A stretch of 64,000 nucleotides of DNA from Desulfoluna spongiiphila (GCF_900101345.1 NZ_FMUX01000004.1:233239-297238), one strand, 5' to 3'; positions 35,201 to 42,463 are shown, counted from the first letter of the stretch. The notes: generated from the sequence alone by a model not told the origin. Numbers and translations: made by a program.

Positions 35201-35674
35201 CTCTGGAAGAGCAACGGCACCGTGGATGGCACACAATTGGTAAAAGCCATGGAAAGACAAGGATCCTTGGACGTCAAAGAGATGTTTGCCGTGAATGGAA
35301 CCCCCTATTTTATAATGAATGATGCGATCTGGACCTCGAACGGCACCGAAGCAGGAACCGTTGAGGTCAGAAAGCTCTACACACTGCCCGATTTCAATCA
35401 GGTAAGGGGGGGCATTCGCGTTGTCGCCGACACCTTCTATTTTAGTGTCTGGCGCTATGCCTCATCGCTTGACTATCAAGTATATGCCATGCAACCGGGG
35501 ACGAGCGATGCGCTCATAGAGGTAAGCGAAAGGAACCCGGAAAGAAACATCCTTTACACGGAACCGACCGGCGCAAACGAATTCCTCTACTCAACCCAAG
35601 ATGATACGCACCATTATCTTTGGAAACATACCCCGGACGACGGGTCTACACTGATCGAGACAACAGACCGCTAA
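29258..35674 (+). CDS. giant lipoprotein with C-terminal WKSDGT-type repeats
   Basis: The 2138-residue precursor starts at ATG 29258 (AGGAG six bases upstream) and has a lipoprotein signal: hydrophobic FLSLFIIACLMVGC followed by a glycine run, so it should be lipidated at that Cys and exposed outside the inner membrane. Most of the protein is unrecognised and beta-rich, with a possible cadherin/Ig-like region near residues 1640-1740. The C-terminus has at least six units of about 45-100 residues with the core [L/I]W-x-[S/T]-[D/N]-G-T-x-x-G-T (for example LWKTDGTEDGTTQV, LWVSDGTPGGTQL), probably forming a beta-propeller. Cysteine pairs are scattered in the middle region. Possible surface binding or adhesion role (inference). 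Confidence 0.82.
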   Translation: MYRLKHISFHRFLSLFIIACLMVGCGGGGGSHEEPPAASAPVALQDPDGVLASIGLTTNEDVKNKISKSGVVALTVEIRNENPALPTEKIITVLKQNNKNIEYKKLEKQGVSKAVISRLKQLPYSPVATKQCVQLPDPEIFPIQASSDALAQLNEAKLKTFNRKLRLRGQAPLAMGDFLALQAAFSKTEIVNNFGNLDQQAQNIPVRRTPLTKALRSTPSTGYTLVNAVDELKATGGIGTEPSPNDACAMAALPGLPMAIAQPGEPVDTVIVHADGNDAVVSIPETGIAVIVASREATIENSEGETLCTGTATDAHVYYLPITHENRCKPFRFVGASTAYSVTLMEIIKPERLTERAFVDGAEYLTTGQPAELLNSCTYFKPKSYTFSTLNSHLDTLDLTFKTESDDAAQGFTFLLYSPYGDVYTGDQDGLSHPVDRDSGIWRLDILPSGSVSVHSEKITGLSAKELLPDDETMFTLTPLVTTDPDVQTKEFMLGIVKTISLKTQGETGAFNEGEVTIDLNTSMAPKLVIPSYIDDIIASGDKLNERVALWQAWAKSEKTGREFEPEAECFKYKDLFDLLKRCYETEHSVDYQNDPEIYECRDQNGESAVCIRGELGPYNMAEPIPDEFKARVVMTDFSKKMQRQYQDVEYLNLLSNYYDLYQNWKDRTVQVDTAQFPYDGVPYKTHEFTACQEGDAECIAAALRGDYPRIPVIIQTNRPIFGVSLDRLIKSTLPITFDYTASDQDVYDTNAANWAFVSYLASQTFNIVTGNFVGMICDSVDLVDDLHDVELAALDDPLGSARVSINRYSSSDPFYGLHHQDAFTFFMSGVPEQNSEVDTYGQKLNYAQIACDCANLSSSGLQFAKNTDLLLNLDYEQLGSVADVYKIIAGTSTAIGGAAVMAEAEEVYSLIREGKIDQAKQRLKTHSDINSLTEGRDLFDDLDSLIAHYGNAGSAGNGNNVLKSNAKYLLGTDKKTRAEVEFKRVSSVPVANLEVVLDRVKIISNYEEAGNTAEINMLPFVGVVSDKPQEGDALHAVFTESEAIIDGNHSWNYLRFGGVKDGQTLETPDTILYSGGGYNAAAVYVELAVMEDDAISVEDDDMIGVFSQTIPLEEIFNKHADYTWAFLGGNNYRLTITEYPIYNSSNQLSLENPLSPDFERQKAHNRNRRPSALVSLTLNLTLGDMSIPHPRVDTSLDLGVMGSGRDTYSMNMTSVASTPATGRLLDVYNGAAIVGENLKNASLVEYGVGPSYYLTNRFTYDVSAFTGELLPIAQALASSKALSTKELPLVRLLPGNRLLFAISHHEGARLMIVTYNASGAMTLEKSEPIKDAEGNPVYSILKAKLSPSRTRLMVPFVPTDYAGTDKKTPAYTHLNLYEIDLAEDMGETTEITRLSSNSFGNGAPLTSIEFLDETHVAVMTRTLLFGEAGYAWWPDWEEVQRTCTSDNLDCLFELVGNDLLLFAINDSHRLELTDAQDIFYAPTNGNDIKSYYPLKRIFSFRDLVNDLQCVATVDGSSSVLRLGRLLFQLRYDTFTDAYYFGDRSSYQNVPSLRYNPDGAYYCADGLTCSGYLKSAVSPRRDDTDVYRSTEKMGRFEFADTDRDLALGFQGTTLHLLSLYDGFAYKGPQITGAILNTGVRVSASEPLTFSFTVTDRDTPLNELDITARIVSVNAPGGYTGTTVSSVTSTPNANGGYDCTVTLTTGDFDTESLLTQRVILRVSDGTYTSEKEFTIYHKPSILIPFADGTHGTELWKTDGSTGSLLNDANPNGDSVSFDIQPFKSGNRYYYTYDDGNVDQRLFTATLDEGATPLKESLTHAAYSSFATLGDRVYFRTAPTSTETALWKTDGTEDGTTQVKSISGGNIQQLQTIDDTLFFYVNGHSSPDSLWKSDGSAGGTTLVKGSLDIYGHLTSAGGKLFIASDEIDGNACGLWVSDGTPGGTQLLQGFEKVPWKLTEAGGLLFFFAHYQTTDGENTINHRDLWKSNGTVDGTQLVKAMERQGSLDVKEMFAVNGTPYFIMNDAIWTSNGTEAGTVEVRKLYTLPDFNQVRGGIRVVADTFYFSVWRYASSLDYQVYAMQPGTSDALIEVSERNPERNILYTEPTGANEFLYSTQDDTHHYLWKHTPDDGSTLIETTDR

Positions 35675-35836
35675 GAATACCGCCCCAAATGCCCCCGGCA
35701 GCCCTGCCGGGGGCCAAACCTTGGCCGGTGTCTTGGTTCTGTTGGCCTTGGTCATTGTATCAGCCACCTTCGCATTGACATCACCATCCGCATCATAAAA
35801 CCCGGTAGTGTCTCATCATGACCATGGATTCCCGCC

Positions 35837-35925
35837 TTCGCGGGAAAGACGAGAGCGAGGCGGGAAAGACGAAAGCGAGGCGGGAATGACGAGGGCGAGG
35901 CGGGAATGACGAGGGCAGGATGGAA
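35837..35925. repeat. short tandem repeat, about 20-bp unit
   Basis: About four units of GGCGGGAAAGACGAGAGCGA with small changes (AATGACGAGGGC in the later ones) follow one another directly. Confidence 0.75.
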
Positions 35926-35929
35926 GAAA

Positions 35930-36150
35930 CGCTACAGAGCATGATAGCCTTCGTCCCTCCTCGTCTTCCCCGGCTGACTGAGAAAATGGATTCGGTTGTG
36001 TCGTTTTACTGTTCGAAACTCGCCACCTTTTGTATCGCCAGGTGACCGGGGATCCATGCCCGGATTTACGTTTTCTTCCCATGCAATTTCGGCCAAGGGT
36101 AACTCGTGGTTTTTATGGACTTCGCCGAAACGATGATCAAGGCCGTTCTG
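35930..36150 (-). repeat. 220-bp dispersed repeat, copy 2
   Basis: Reverse complement of the family seen at 26836-27062; the conserved blocks occur in the same order over about 220 bases. Confidence 0.6.
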
Positions 36151-36365
36151 TTCAATCATGGGTATCCGTGAATTCACGACTGTGGCTGAACCAACATGTT
36201 CTGAAGGGCCGCATTCCGGTGCGGCTTTTTTTGTGGTGGCGTCACTGTTCATGCCGCACAGGAGTGCGGCGCTCCATTCAAACGGGTTTATGCCGCGCCC
36301 CCTTCTCCGGGCGATGAAGCCGGCAGCTCATGCGCTTGCGACGTACGAGGCCCCCTTCACCCTTC

Positions 36366-36477
36366 ACGCGAATGCGGACGCAAGGTGCCCTGAGTACCGA
36401 CAGCTGCAAAGCATTCGCAATCCCGCTTTCAAGGTGGTACCCCCTTGCCGGCGGAGGCCTGTTTTTCGACCTACCCT
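36366..36477 (-). repeat. GCCTCCGGCGGCAAGGTG-family repeat, copy E
   Basis: On the minus strand: CAGGCCTCCGCCGGCAAG, ACCACCTTGAAAGCGGG, ATTGCGAATGC and a closing GCATTCGCG. It overlaps the last codons and stop of the ilvN-like gene. Confidence 0.65.
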
Positions 36478-36746
36478 GCCTTTGGATGCTGAAAACAGAT
36501 GGGCATATCCCGGCCCTCTTCCACGGAGATCTCCCGAACGTCATAGAGTTTTTCCAGCTGCTTGATGATCTGGGGCAGCCTCTCATCCTTGTTGACCAGA
36601 AGCTGCATGCGGCTATCAGTGGTGCCGGTGAGACCCACCACGTAGACGCCGTCCAGGTTGTAGTTACGCCGGGCAAACAGGCCGGCAATCCGGGAGAGAA
36701 CCCCAGGGTGGTTGGACACGGTGAGGGTCAATGTGCAATCAGTCAT
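36471..36746 (-). CDS. ilvN: acetolactate synthase small (regulatory) subunit, short form
   Basis: The 91-residue protein is a single ACT domain (LTLTVSNHPGVLSRIAGLFA, then RRNYNLDGVYV, and QLLVNKDERLPQIIKQLEKL), as in E. coli IlvN (96 residues), not the two-domain IlvH type. ACT domains of this family bind valine or another branched-chain amino acid and control the large subunit. The gene overlaps the end of ilvB by eight bases and has its own GGAAGG site inside ilvB, so the two subunits are translated together. Its last codons run into a dispersed repeat. Together with ilvB it makes acetolactate or acetohydroxybutyrate, the first step of valine, leucine and isoleucine synthesis. Confidence 0.88.
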   Translation of the reverse strand: MTDCTLTLTVSNHPGVLSRIAGLFARRNYNLDGVYVVGLTGTTDSRMQLLVNKDERLPQIIKQLEKLYDVREISVEEGRDMPICFQHPKAG

Positions 36747-38412
36747 GGGTGGCTCCTTCCTCGATCATACGGGTGTTGGCGGCTCCCGGAGGAACCATGG
36801 GGTAGACATTGGCTTCCTGGGGGATGGTGATGTCCAGGAGGGCCGGGCCGCGGGAGTGGAGAAACTCTGCCAGGGCCCCGTCGGTACAGGCGGCAAGGGG
36901 CAGGCGGCGCCCCGGGATACCGAACCCCCGGGCGATGGCCGACAAATCCGGGTTCCGATCGTACTGTGAGGCCATGTAACGGGCCCCGTAGAACAGCTCC
37001 TGCTGCTGGCGGACCAGCCCCAGGGCCCCGTTGTTCAGGACGATTACTTTTACGTTGAGGTCCTGCTCGGCCAGGGTGGCCAGCTCCTGGATGTTCATCA
37101 TGATGGAGCCGTCACCGGAAAAACAGATCACCGGGGAATCGGGGTTTGCAAGGGCGGCCCCGATGGCGGCGGGCAGGCCGAACCCCATGGTGCCCAGGCC
37201 CCCGGAGGTAAGGAGCCTGCCTGCCTCGTGATGGGGATAGTGCTGGGCCACCCACATCTGGTGCTGGCCCACGTCGGTTGCGACATACGCATCCCTTGCG
37301 GCAAGATGGCCGATCCGCCGGATCAGGGCCGGGGGCTTGGCGTCGTCCAAATCGCCTGCCGGGGTCGGGTGGGTCTCTTTCATAGAAGCAACTGAGGCGT
37401 CCCACGTCCGCCTGGCCCTTCCCTCCACCCTGGGCAACAGACCGGAAAGAATCTCCCCGGCGTCCCCCTGGATGCTGCAATCCGACGGCCTGAGTTTATC
37501 GATCTCTGCTTCGTCGATGTCCATGTGAATGATGCGGGCATGGGGGCAGAAAGCGGCGATGCGACCCGTGGCGCGGTCGTCGAACCGAACGCCCGCGGCA
37601 ATGAGCAGGTCCGCCTGGTCCAGGATGAGGTTGGTGGCCCGCGCCCCGTGCATCCCCAGCATGCCCAGAGAGAGCGGGGAGTCGGCGGGCATGAGCCCCA
37701 GGCCCATCAAGGTGGTGACCACCGGGATCCCCGCCTTCTCGCACAGGGCCTTCACCCGGGCCCCGGCCCCGGAGTTGACGACGCCTCCGCCCGCATAGAA
37801 CACGGGGCGCTCCGCCCCGTTGATCATCTCAGCTGCGGCAATCAGGACGTCCTCCCGGGGGGATGACGGGCACAGCTTTGTGCCCGTCTCCGGAAAGGTA
37901 TCGATGTGAAGCATTTCCGTCTGAACGTCTTTGGGAATATCCACCCAGACCGGCCCGGGGCGACCGCTCATGGCAATGCGAAAGGCCTCGGGGATCACCT
38001 CAAGGAGTTCGCCTGCGCTGCGGACCAGAAAGTTGTGCTTGGTTATCGGCAGGCTCATGCCGAAGGTGTCCACCTCCTGGAACGCGTCGGTGCCCATGAG
38101 GCTCATGGGCGTCTGGCCGGAGATGGCAACCACGGGTACCGAATCCAGGTGAGCATCGGCAATGGCCGTAATGAGGTTGGTGACACCGGGGCCGGAGGTG
38201 GCGAAACACACAGCCGGAACGCCCGTGGATCGGGCCATGCCCTGGGCGATGAAGCCTGCCCCCTGTTCATGCCGGGCCAGGACATGCCGGATGGGGCTCT
38301 CCCGCAAGGCGTCGTACAGGGGAAGGTTGGTGCCGCCGGGGATCCCGGCAAGGCACTCAACACCCTGCCGTTCGAGAAGCTTGATAACGATTTCTGCTCC
38401 TGAATACTCCAT
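36739..38412 (-). CDS. ilvB: acetolactate synthase large (catalytic) subunit
   Basis: The 557-residue ThDP/FAD enzyme condenses two pyruvates, or pyruvate with 2-oxobutyrate. The catalytic ThDP-activating Glu lies in LARHEQGAGFIAQGMARSTG. The remaining pattern tracks E. coli IlvB closely: SGPGVTNLITAIADAHLDSV, MGTDAFQEVDTFGMSLPITK, GRPGPVWVDIPKDVQT, and the C-terminal ThDP-Mg motif CFSGDGSIMMNIQELATLAE. AAGGAG lies before the ATG at 38412. The gene is first in the ilvBN operon and is preceded by two attenuator modules with Val-rich leader peptides, so its expression should fall when charged Val-tRNA is plentiful. Confidence 0.95.
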   Translation of the reverse strand: MEYSGAEIVIKLLERQGVECLAGIPGGTNLPLYDALRESPIRHVLARHEQGAGFIAQGMARSTGVPAVCFATSGPGVTNLITAIADAHLDSVPVVAISGQTPMSLMGTDAFQEVDTFGMSLPITKHNFLVRSAGELLEVIPEAFRIAMSGRPGPVWVDIPKDVQTEMLHIDTFPETGTKLCPSSPREDVLIAAAEMINGAERPVFYAGGGVVNSGAGARVKALCEKAGIPVVTTLMGLGLMPADSPLSLGMLGMHGARATNLILDQADLLIAAGVRFDDRATGRIAAFCPHARIIHMDIDEAEIDKLRPSDCSIQGDAGEILSGLLPRVEGRARRTWDASVASMKETHPTPAGDLDDAKPPALIRRIGHLAARDAYVATDVGQHQMWVAQHYPHHEAGRLLTSGGLGTMGFGLPAAIGAALANPDSPVICFSGDGSIMMNIQELATLAEQDLNVKVIVLNNGALGLVRQQQELFYGARYMASQYDRNPDLSAIARGFGIPGRRLPLAACTDGALAEFLHSRGPALLDITIPQEANVYPMVPPGAANTRMIEEGATHD

Positions 38413-38484
38413 GGTTCTCTCCTTTCCTTAAATGAAATCATGCGTGCGTTTCCGGCCGCCGTGCCGGATGCCAAAATCTATGCA

Positions 38485-38520
38485 TAAAAAAACCCCGGTC
38501 GGTTGGTTCCGGCCGGGGTT
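38485..38520 (-). terminator. attenuator terminator 1 (proximal to ilvB)
   Basis: On the minus strand AACCCCGGCCGG pairs with CCGACCGGGGTT, followed by a T-run, about 30 bases after the stop of leader 1 and about 70 before ilvB. It is nearly the same hairpin as terminator 2. Confidence 0.85.
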
Positions 38521-38547
38521 GTGATCAGCGTTGCTCTGCGTCTCGTC

Positions 38548-38643
38548 TCACCCCGGCCTGCCCACGCAGACCACCACCACCACCACACACACCACGAGGG
38601 TGGTAATCGTCAGGGTGATATGGGGGGTTGAAATGGTCATCAT
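38548..38643 (-). CDS. ivbL-like leader peptide 1
   Basis: A 31-codon frame beginning ATGATG (38643/38640) encodes MMTISTPHITLTITTLVV, then CVVVVVVCVGRPG. It has nine valine codons, eight of them GTG, in a tight run, besides several Thr, Ile and Leu codons. It ends just upstream of terminator 1. This is the layout of the E. coli ivbL leader that controls ilvBN by ribosome-mediated attenuation. Its Shine-Dalgarno sequence is weak (CGGACC). Stalling at the valine run when charged Val-tRNA is scarce should favour an antiterminator and ilvB transcription (family knowledge). The product itself probably has no function. Confidence 0.82.
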   Translation of the reverse strand: MMTISTPHITLTITTLVVCVVVVVVCVGRPG

Positions 38644-38684
38644 CAAAAAGGTCCGTTGGGTTGAGTCGAGGTTGTTAAAGATAT

Positions 38685-38720
38685 AAAAAAAGCCCGGTCG
38701 GTTGATCCGGCCGGGCTTTG
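38685..38720 (-). terminator. attenuator terminator 2 (distal)
   Basis: On the minus strand AAAGCCCGGCCGG pairs with CCGACCGGGCTTT, followed by seven T. It lies between the two leader peptides. Confidence 0.85.
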
Positions 38721-38743
38721 TCTCAATCTATGGGAGCAAAGTC

Positions 38744-38857
38744 TCAGCCGGAGCACACCACCACATGCACCACCACACCCACCACGCGAACGTCGGCGTT
38801 TGAAGCGGTCATCTGAATGTTGTTAAGGCTGAGCACGTTTGGTGTCCTTATCATCAT
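38744..38857 (-). CDS. ivbL-like leader peptide 2
   Basis: A 37-codon frame starts with ATGATG (38857/38854) like leader 1 and encodes MMIRTPNVLSLNNIQMTAS, then NADVRVVGVVVHVVVCSG. It has eleven valine codons, ten of them GTG, ending 23 bases before terminator 2. A shorter version could start at ATG 38812. A Shine-Dalgarno sequence is not evident. It is the first of the two attenuators met by RNA polymerase, and its valine codons are interrupted by Gly and His instead of forming one run, so the two leaders may have different sensitivity. Their terminators are nearly identical, which points to duplication. Confidence 0.75.
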   Translation of the reverse strand: MMIRTPNVLSLNNIQMTASNADVRVVGVVVHVVVCSG

Positions 38858-38875
38858 AAAAATAAAAGTTGGTTA

Positions 38876-38904
38876 ACTTTGAAGGCATTCAAGGCATTTG
38901 TCAA
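38876..38904 (-). promoter_or_regulatory. possible ilv promoter
   Basis: A perfect -35 TTGACA (minus strand, 38899-38904) lies about 45 bases upstream of leader 2. The hexamer at 17-base spacing (CAAAGT) is a poor -10, so the exact promoter is uncertain. Confidence 0.3.
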
Positions 38905-39079
38905 CTGTTTTTATAAATCAAACAATTCAGGTGAGTTTGCCGGGGTCACATCAACAAATCAACCCCATCCAGAGGGTCAACCATTGATCACAACGAAACA
39001 TCCTACCCTGACCTCCCCCTATTGCCTATGACCTGTTTCCTATTCCCTACTCACTATTACCCATTCACTATTCACTGCT
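38905..39079. other. spacer between the ilv region and the radical SAM gene
   Basis: Contains only low-complexity CTATTCACTATT-type sequence near 39030-39075; a similar CCTATACCCCTATGACC run occurs at 19810-19860. Confidence 0.35.
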
Positions 39080-39955
39080 CTAAAGCCCCCTCGCCGCCTC
39101 ACTCCGTAACGCCCCCGTATTTCTCGTTTCAAGGATCTCATTCACCGTTGCCAGCATCTTGGCCCTGTCCTTCTGCAGCTCCCCGCTCACCGGCAGGTAG
39201 TTGGAGGCGTGGGCTCCCACGAATTTCAGATGATCGATGGTGATATTCTCGAAGATGGTCTTCATCTCTTCCAGGGTCTCGAAAGGATCGGGCAACAGGT
39301 GCTCACCTTTTTCACAGGCATTGAAAAGCACGGTCCCCGGCACCGGGGTGTAGGTCAGAGCTGCGAGGTAGCGGGGATTCATGCGGTTGGTGATCTCGGC
39401 GGTTGCTTCGGCGTGTCGGCGTGCGGCCTCGCCGGTTCCGGCAATGCCCAGCAGCACCATGGAGGAGAGGTTGATGTCAGCCTGCACCAGGCGCTGACCG
39501 GCCTCAAGCATCTCATCTGCCGTCACCCCTTTTTTAACGGCGGCCAACACGGCATCATCCCCGGACTCCACCCCGAGGTAGGCCTTGGTCAGCCCGGCGT
39601 CCCGCAAAACCGAAAGATCGTCTCCCTTGGCCAGGGTGCTTTGGGGTCCCACGTAGCTGCCCACATGACGCAGGGAGGGAAAGGTTTTGTAAAGGGCTGA
39701 AAGAATCTCGAGGAGGGCATCGGTCTCCATGGCGATGGCGTCCCCGTCGCAGAGGAACACTTTCTCCAGGTCCCCGTAATGCGCCTTGGCCATGCGGATG
39801 TCTTCCATGATCTCGTCCATGGAACGCACCCGGTAGCGCTTGTCCTTGTACATCCCGCAAAAGGTGCACCTATTATGGGAGCACCCGACGGTGCACTGCA
39901 GCAAATAGCTGTTGGCTTCGCTGAACGGCCTGAAAATCTGTCCTTCGTATCGCAT
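39080..39955 (-). CDS. radical SAM protein (Elp3/B12-type set, substrate unknown)
   Basis: The 291-residue protein has the Fe-S cluster region CTVGCSHNRCTFCGMYKDKR near residue 21, in which the cysteines of CSHNRCTFC bind the [4Fe-4S] cluster that reductively cleaves S-adenosylmethionine. The core beta/alpha barrel follows (VFLCDGDAIAMETDALLEIL; LGVESGDDAVLAAVKKG). Proteins with this cluster spacing and MYK segment are common in anaerobes, but their substrates are mostly uncharacterised. The start is ATG 39955, with GAGGAG seven bases upstream. The gene is divergent from the MFS gene and not obviously in an operon. Confidence 0.85.
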   Translation of the reverse strand: MRYEGQIFRPFSEANSYLLQCTVGCSHNRCTFCGMYKDKRYRVRSMDEIMEDIRMAKAHYGDLEKVFLCDGDAIAMETDALLEILSALYKTFPSLRHVGSYVGPQSTLAKGDDLSVLRDAGLTKAYLGVESGDDAVLAAVKKGVTADEMLEAGQRLVQADINLSSMVLLGIAGTGEAARRHAEATAEITNRMNPRYLAALTYTPVPGTVLFNACEKGEHLLPDPFETLEEMKTIFENITIDHLKFVGAHASNYLPVSGELQKDRAKMLATVNEILETRNTGALRSEAARGL

Positions 39956-40271
39956 GGTGTCGCTCCTCAGGTGGGGTGAATATGCCACGAAACTATTTCA
40001 TCCCTGAGGAAGGGAGACAAGTAAAAAAATGCGCCTCCGGCGACCCTGCCGGGGGCCAAACTTTCAGAAAGTTTGACAAACAGGTTTTGAAAGCTATTTC
40101 GTTTTTTTCGAGAGCCTTGGCTTCCCGGCACCTTCCGGAACAACGAGCAACCATCACAAGGCACACCAACAGCCTGAGACGCTTTACTTTTTCCATCAGC
40201 CCTGCTAACCGTAAACAGAACAATCACATTGTTCCCCCCGCCCCGTCATCCCAAACAGGATACCTGAATCC
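39956..40271. other. divergent intergenic region with hairpins
   Basis: Holds the minus-strand copy of the GTTTGGCCCCCGGCAGG repeat (40032-40061) and, overlapping it, a perfect 19-base palindrome CAAACTTTC-A-GAAAGTTTG (40057-40075). No gene is seen. Confidence 0.5.
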
Positions 40272-41483
40272 ATGAAAAAAAAGATCGTCATCGAGACCAT
40301 CATCTTCTTCACCTATGCGCTCTTTGCCATGTCCTGGGTGGCCGGATCCACCCTGACCCTGGATATCATGGGGCACTTCGGCATCGACACCATGGCCGAC
40401 GCCACCTGGCTCAACAACGCCATCACCCTCTCAAAGATCGTGGGGAACCTTGCCGCGGCCTGGTTCCTGGTGAAACTCCGCCCCAAAAAAGCCTTTGCCC
40501 TGGCCTCGGTCCTCATCACGTGCGGCGTCATCGGTGCCTTTGCCCCTTCCTACACGGTGTATGTCGCCTCCCGGTTTGTCATGGGATTCGGCGGGGCCCT
40601 TGTGATCGTCTATTTCGCCCCCATCGTGGTCAGGTACTTCGGCCCGGAGGAGCGCCCCCTGGTCAACGGCATCAACGCAGCCGCCTTTAACACAGGCAAC
40701 CTGCTTGCCCTGCTCTTTACCGGGGCGCTGGTTTCATGGCTCGGGACCTGGCAGAACGTCACCCTGGCCATCTCCGCGGTCAGTGGCCTGCTCCTTGTTA
40801 TCTGGTGGGTGTTAAGCGAAGATTTCGACCTGGGAGGGCAAGGGACCGATAACACTGCAAAGAGCGCTGAGTACACCCTCAAGGAAGGGTTCCGGGAACC
40901 GGTGAACTGGTGGCTCCCGATTACGTACTCGGGGCTTCTGTTCTGCTACATCTCCATTTTTGCCCTCTTTCCCCTGATGCCTGATTTTGCTGCCAAGGCA
41001 ACCCACCTGTCGGCCATCATGATCGCAGCGGGCATGGCCGGCACCGTCGCCGGGATCATCAGCGCGAACCGATACCCCTTGCGAATTCCCGTGATCCGGT
41101 TCAGCGGACTCTGCATGACCGCCTGCGCCGCGACCATGGTGCTCACCTCAAACCCGGGCATCGCCTACGCCACAGCCTTTCTGGCCGGTTTTTTCATGTT
41201 CCTTCCCATGCCCGCCCTCACCACCCTGCCCCAGGAACTCCCGGGCATGACTCCGGGACGCATCACCGTGGTGTTCAGCATGTTCTGGTCCATCTCTTAC
41301 CTCATCGAAACCCTCTTGATGTACCTGGCCGGGGCCATGGCCGACGCCACAGGCAATATCTCCATCGCCGCATACTTTTCGGTGGCCTGTTCCTCGACAT
41401 TTTTCCTGGCTTCGTTCTTCCTGCCTGAAACCGGTCGGCAAGAGGATCCATCTTCCACCCTAACCGCCGAAGAGGCCTCATAG
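40272..41483 (+). CDS. MFS transporter
   Basis: A 403-residue major-facilitator protein with 12 predicted helices, half of them in each repeat. The substrate-family features are weak: the loop 2-3 motif is degenerate (LRPKKAFALASVL), while RFVMGFGGALVIVYFAPIVV and RYFGPEERPLVNGINAAAFN resemble MFS permeases of the cyanate/nitrate-like set. It sits in the inner membrane and its substrate is unknown. No classical ribosome site is visible before ATG 40272. The next gene, an alpha/beta hydrolase, starts nine bases after the stop, so the two form an operon. A common pattern is uptake of an ester or amide followed by hydrolysis (inference). Confidence 0.85.
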   Translation: MKKKIVIETIIFFTYALFAMSWVAGSTLTLDIMGHFGIDTMADATWLNNAITLSKIVGNLAAAWFLVKLRPKKAFALASVLITCGVIGAFAPSYTVYVASRFVMGFGGALVIVYFAPIVVRYFGPEERPLVNGINAAAFNTGNLLALLFTGALVSWLGTWQNVTLAISAVSGLLLVIWWVLSEDFDLGGQGTDNTAKSAEYTLKEGFREPVNWWLPITYSGLLFCYISIFALFPLMPDFAAKATHLSAIMIAAGMAGTVAGIISANRYPLRIPVIRFSGLCMTACAATMVLTSNPGIAYATAFLAGFFMFLPMPALTTLPQELPGMTPGRITVVFSMFWSISYLIETLLMYLAGAMADATGNISIAAYFSVACSSTFFLASFFLPETGRQEDPSSTLTAEEAS

Positions 41484-41491
41484 GAGGACCC

Positions 41492-42430
41492 ATGCGACGT
41501 GTATCCCCCAAACTGGAAGCCTGGCTGAAAACCTTCAACGCGCTCCTTGCCCACCTGCAGGCAACCGGCTTCAAGGCCACCCCCACCAACGCACGGGAAG
41601 GGCTGGCCAACCTCACCCGGGGGCTGGTCACCACCAGCCCCGAGGTCGCCTGGATCCAGGACGACTTCATCCACAGCCCCGCCTTCAAGATCCCCGTGCG
41701 CATCTATCATCCGGACCCGTCCCGGCCCCTTCCCGTCCTGGTCTTTTTCCACGGGGGCGGCCACATGGCAGGAAGCGTAACAGTGTACGACCCCATCTTC
41801 CGCAAAACGGCCCTTGCCACAAACCATGTGGTGGTGGCCCCGGACTACAGGCTTGCCCCGGAGTGCCCCTACCCTGCTGCCGTAAACGACGCGTACTACA
41901 CCGTCAAAGGGGTATGGGGTGTGTTGGAGAGCCGGGGCCTGCCCTACGAACCCCGGCTCTCCATTGCAGGCGACAGCGGTGGTGGTGCGCTGTGCGCAAC
42001 CGTCGCCCACCTGGCCCAGCATGATGCGGGGATAACCATCAGTCGCCAGGCCATGATCTATCCGAGCCTTGACTACACCATGGAGGGTGCCTCCATGGAC
42101 GAAAATGCCGTGGGGTATCTTCTTGAAACGAAAAAAGTCCTCTGGTACTTCGACAACTACTTCCAGCACAGCGAAAACCGGAATGCCGCATCCCCCCTGC
42201 ACATGGAAGTCACCGACAAGCTCCCGGAGACCCTTGTGATCACCGCGGAGTTCTGCCCCCTGCGGGACGAGGGAGCCGCCTATGTCCGCAAGGTCGAAGA
42301 AGCCGGGGTGGCCGCCGAGCAGCTCCATTTCCACGACATGATCCACACCTTCATGAACATGGAGGACCTGGTCCGTGAAGAGTGCGAGGCCGTCTACACC
42401 AAAATCGCAAATTTTCTCAACAGGACTTAG
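41492..42430 (+). CDS. alpha/beta hydrolase (hormone-sensitive lipase / GDXG family)
   Basis: The 312-residue enzyme should hydrolyse a carboxylic ester. It has the oxyanion-hole motif HGGG (about residue 87), the nucleophile motif GDSGGG (about 160), the catalytic Asp likely in EFCPLRDEG and His in MIHTFMNM. This set and the RVYHPD-like early strand (VRIYHPDPS) fit the bacterial HSL group. No signal peptide is present, so it is cytosolic. AGGAGG lies five bases before the start and the gene follows the MFS gene with almost no gap, so it probably acts on that transporter's substrate. A GCCTCCGGC-family repeat follows it. Confidence 0.9.
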   Translation: MRRVSPKLEAWLKTFNALLAHLQATGFKATPTNAREGLANLTRGLVTTSPEVAWIQDDFIHSPAFKIPVRIYHPDPSRPLPVLVFFHGGGHMAGSVTVYDPIFRKTALATNHVVVAPDYRLAPECPYPAAVNDAYYTVKGVWGVLESRGLPYEPRLSIAGDSGGGALCATVAHLAQHDAGITISRQAMIYPSLDYTMEGASMDENAVGYLLETKKVLWYFDNYFQHSENRNAASPLHMEVTDKLPETLVITAEFCPLRDEGAAYVRKVEEAGVAAEQLHFHDMIHTFMNMEDLVREECEAVYTKIANFLNRT

Positions 42431-42463
42431 GGACGAAGAATAAAACAGACAAAAAAGCAAAAA

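Larger units (their letters stand above)
35675..36470. other. repeat-rich intergenic region
   Basis: No gene is seen across 800 bases. It holds a GCCCCCGGCAG/CTGCCGGGGGC hairpin at 35691-35714 (no T-run), a tandem repeat, the second copy of the 220-bp repeat, a GCCGCAC/GTGCGGC hairpin (36249-36276) and a reversed GCCTCCGGC-family copy. Confidence 0.6.

Noticed and set aside
35837..35925. CRISPR array
   Set aside because: The 20-bp units are directly tandem with no spacers, and no cas genes are near.
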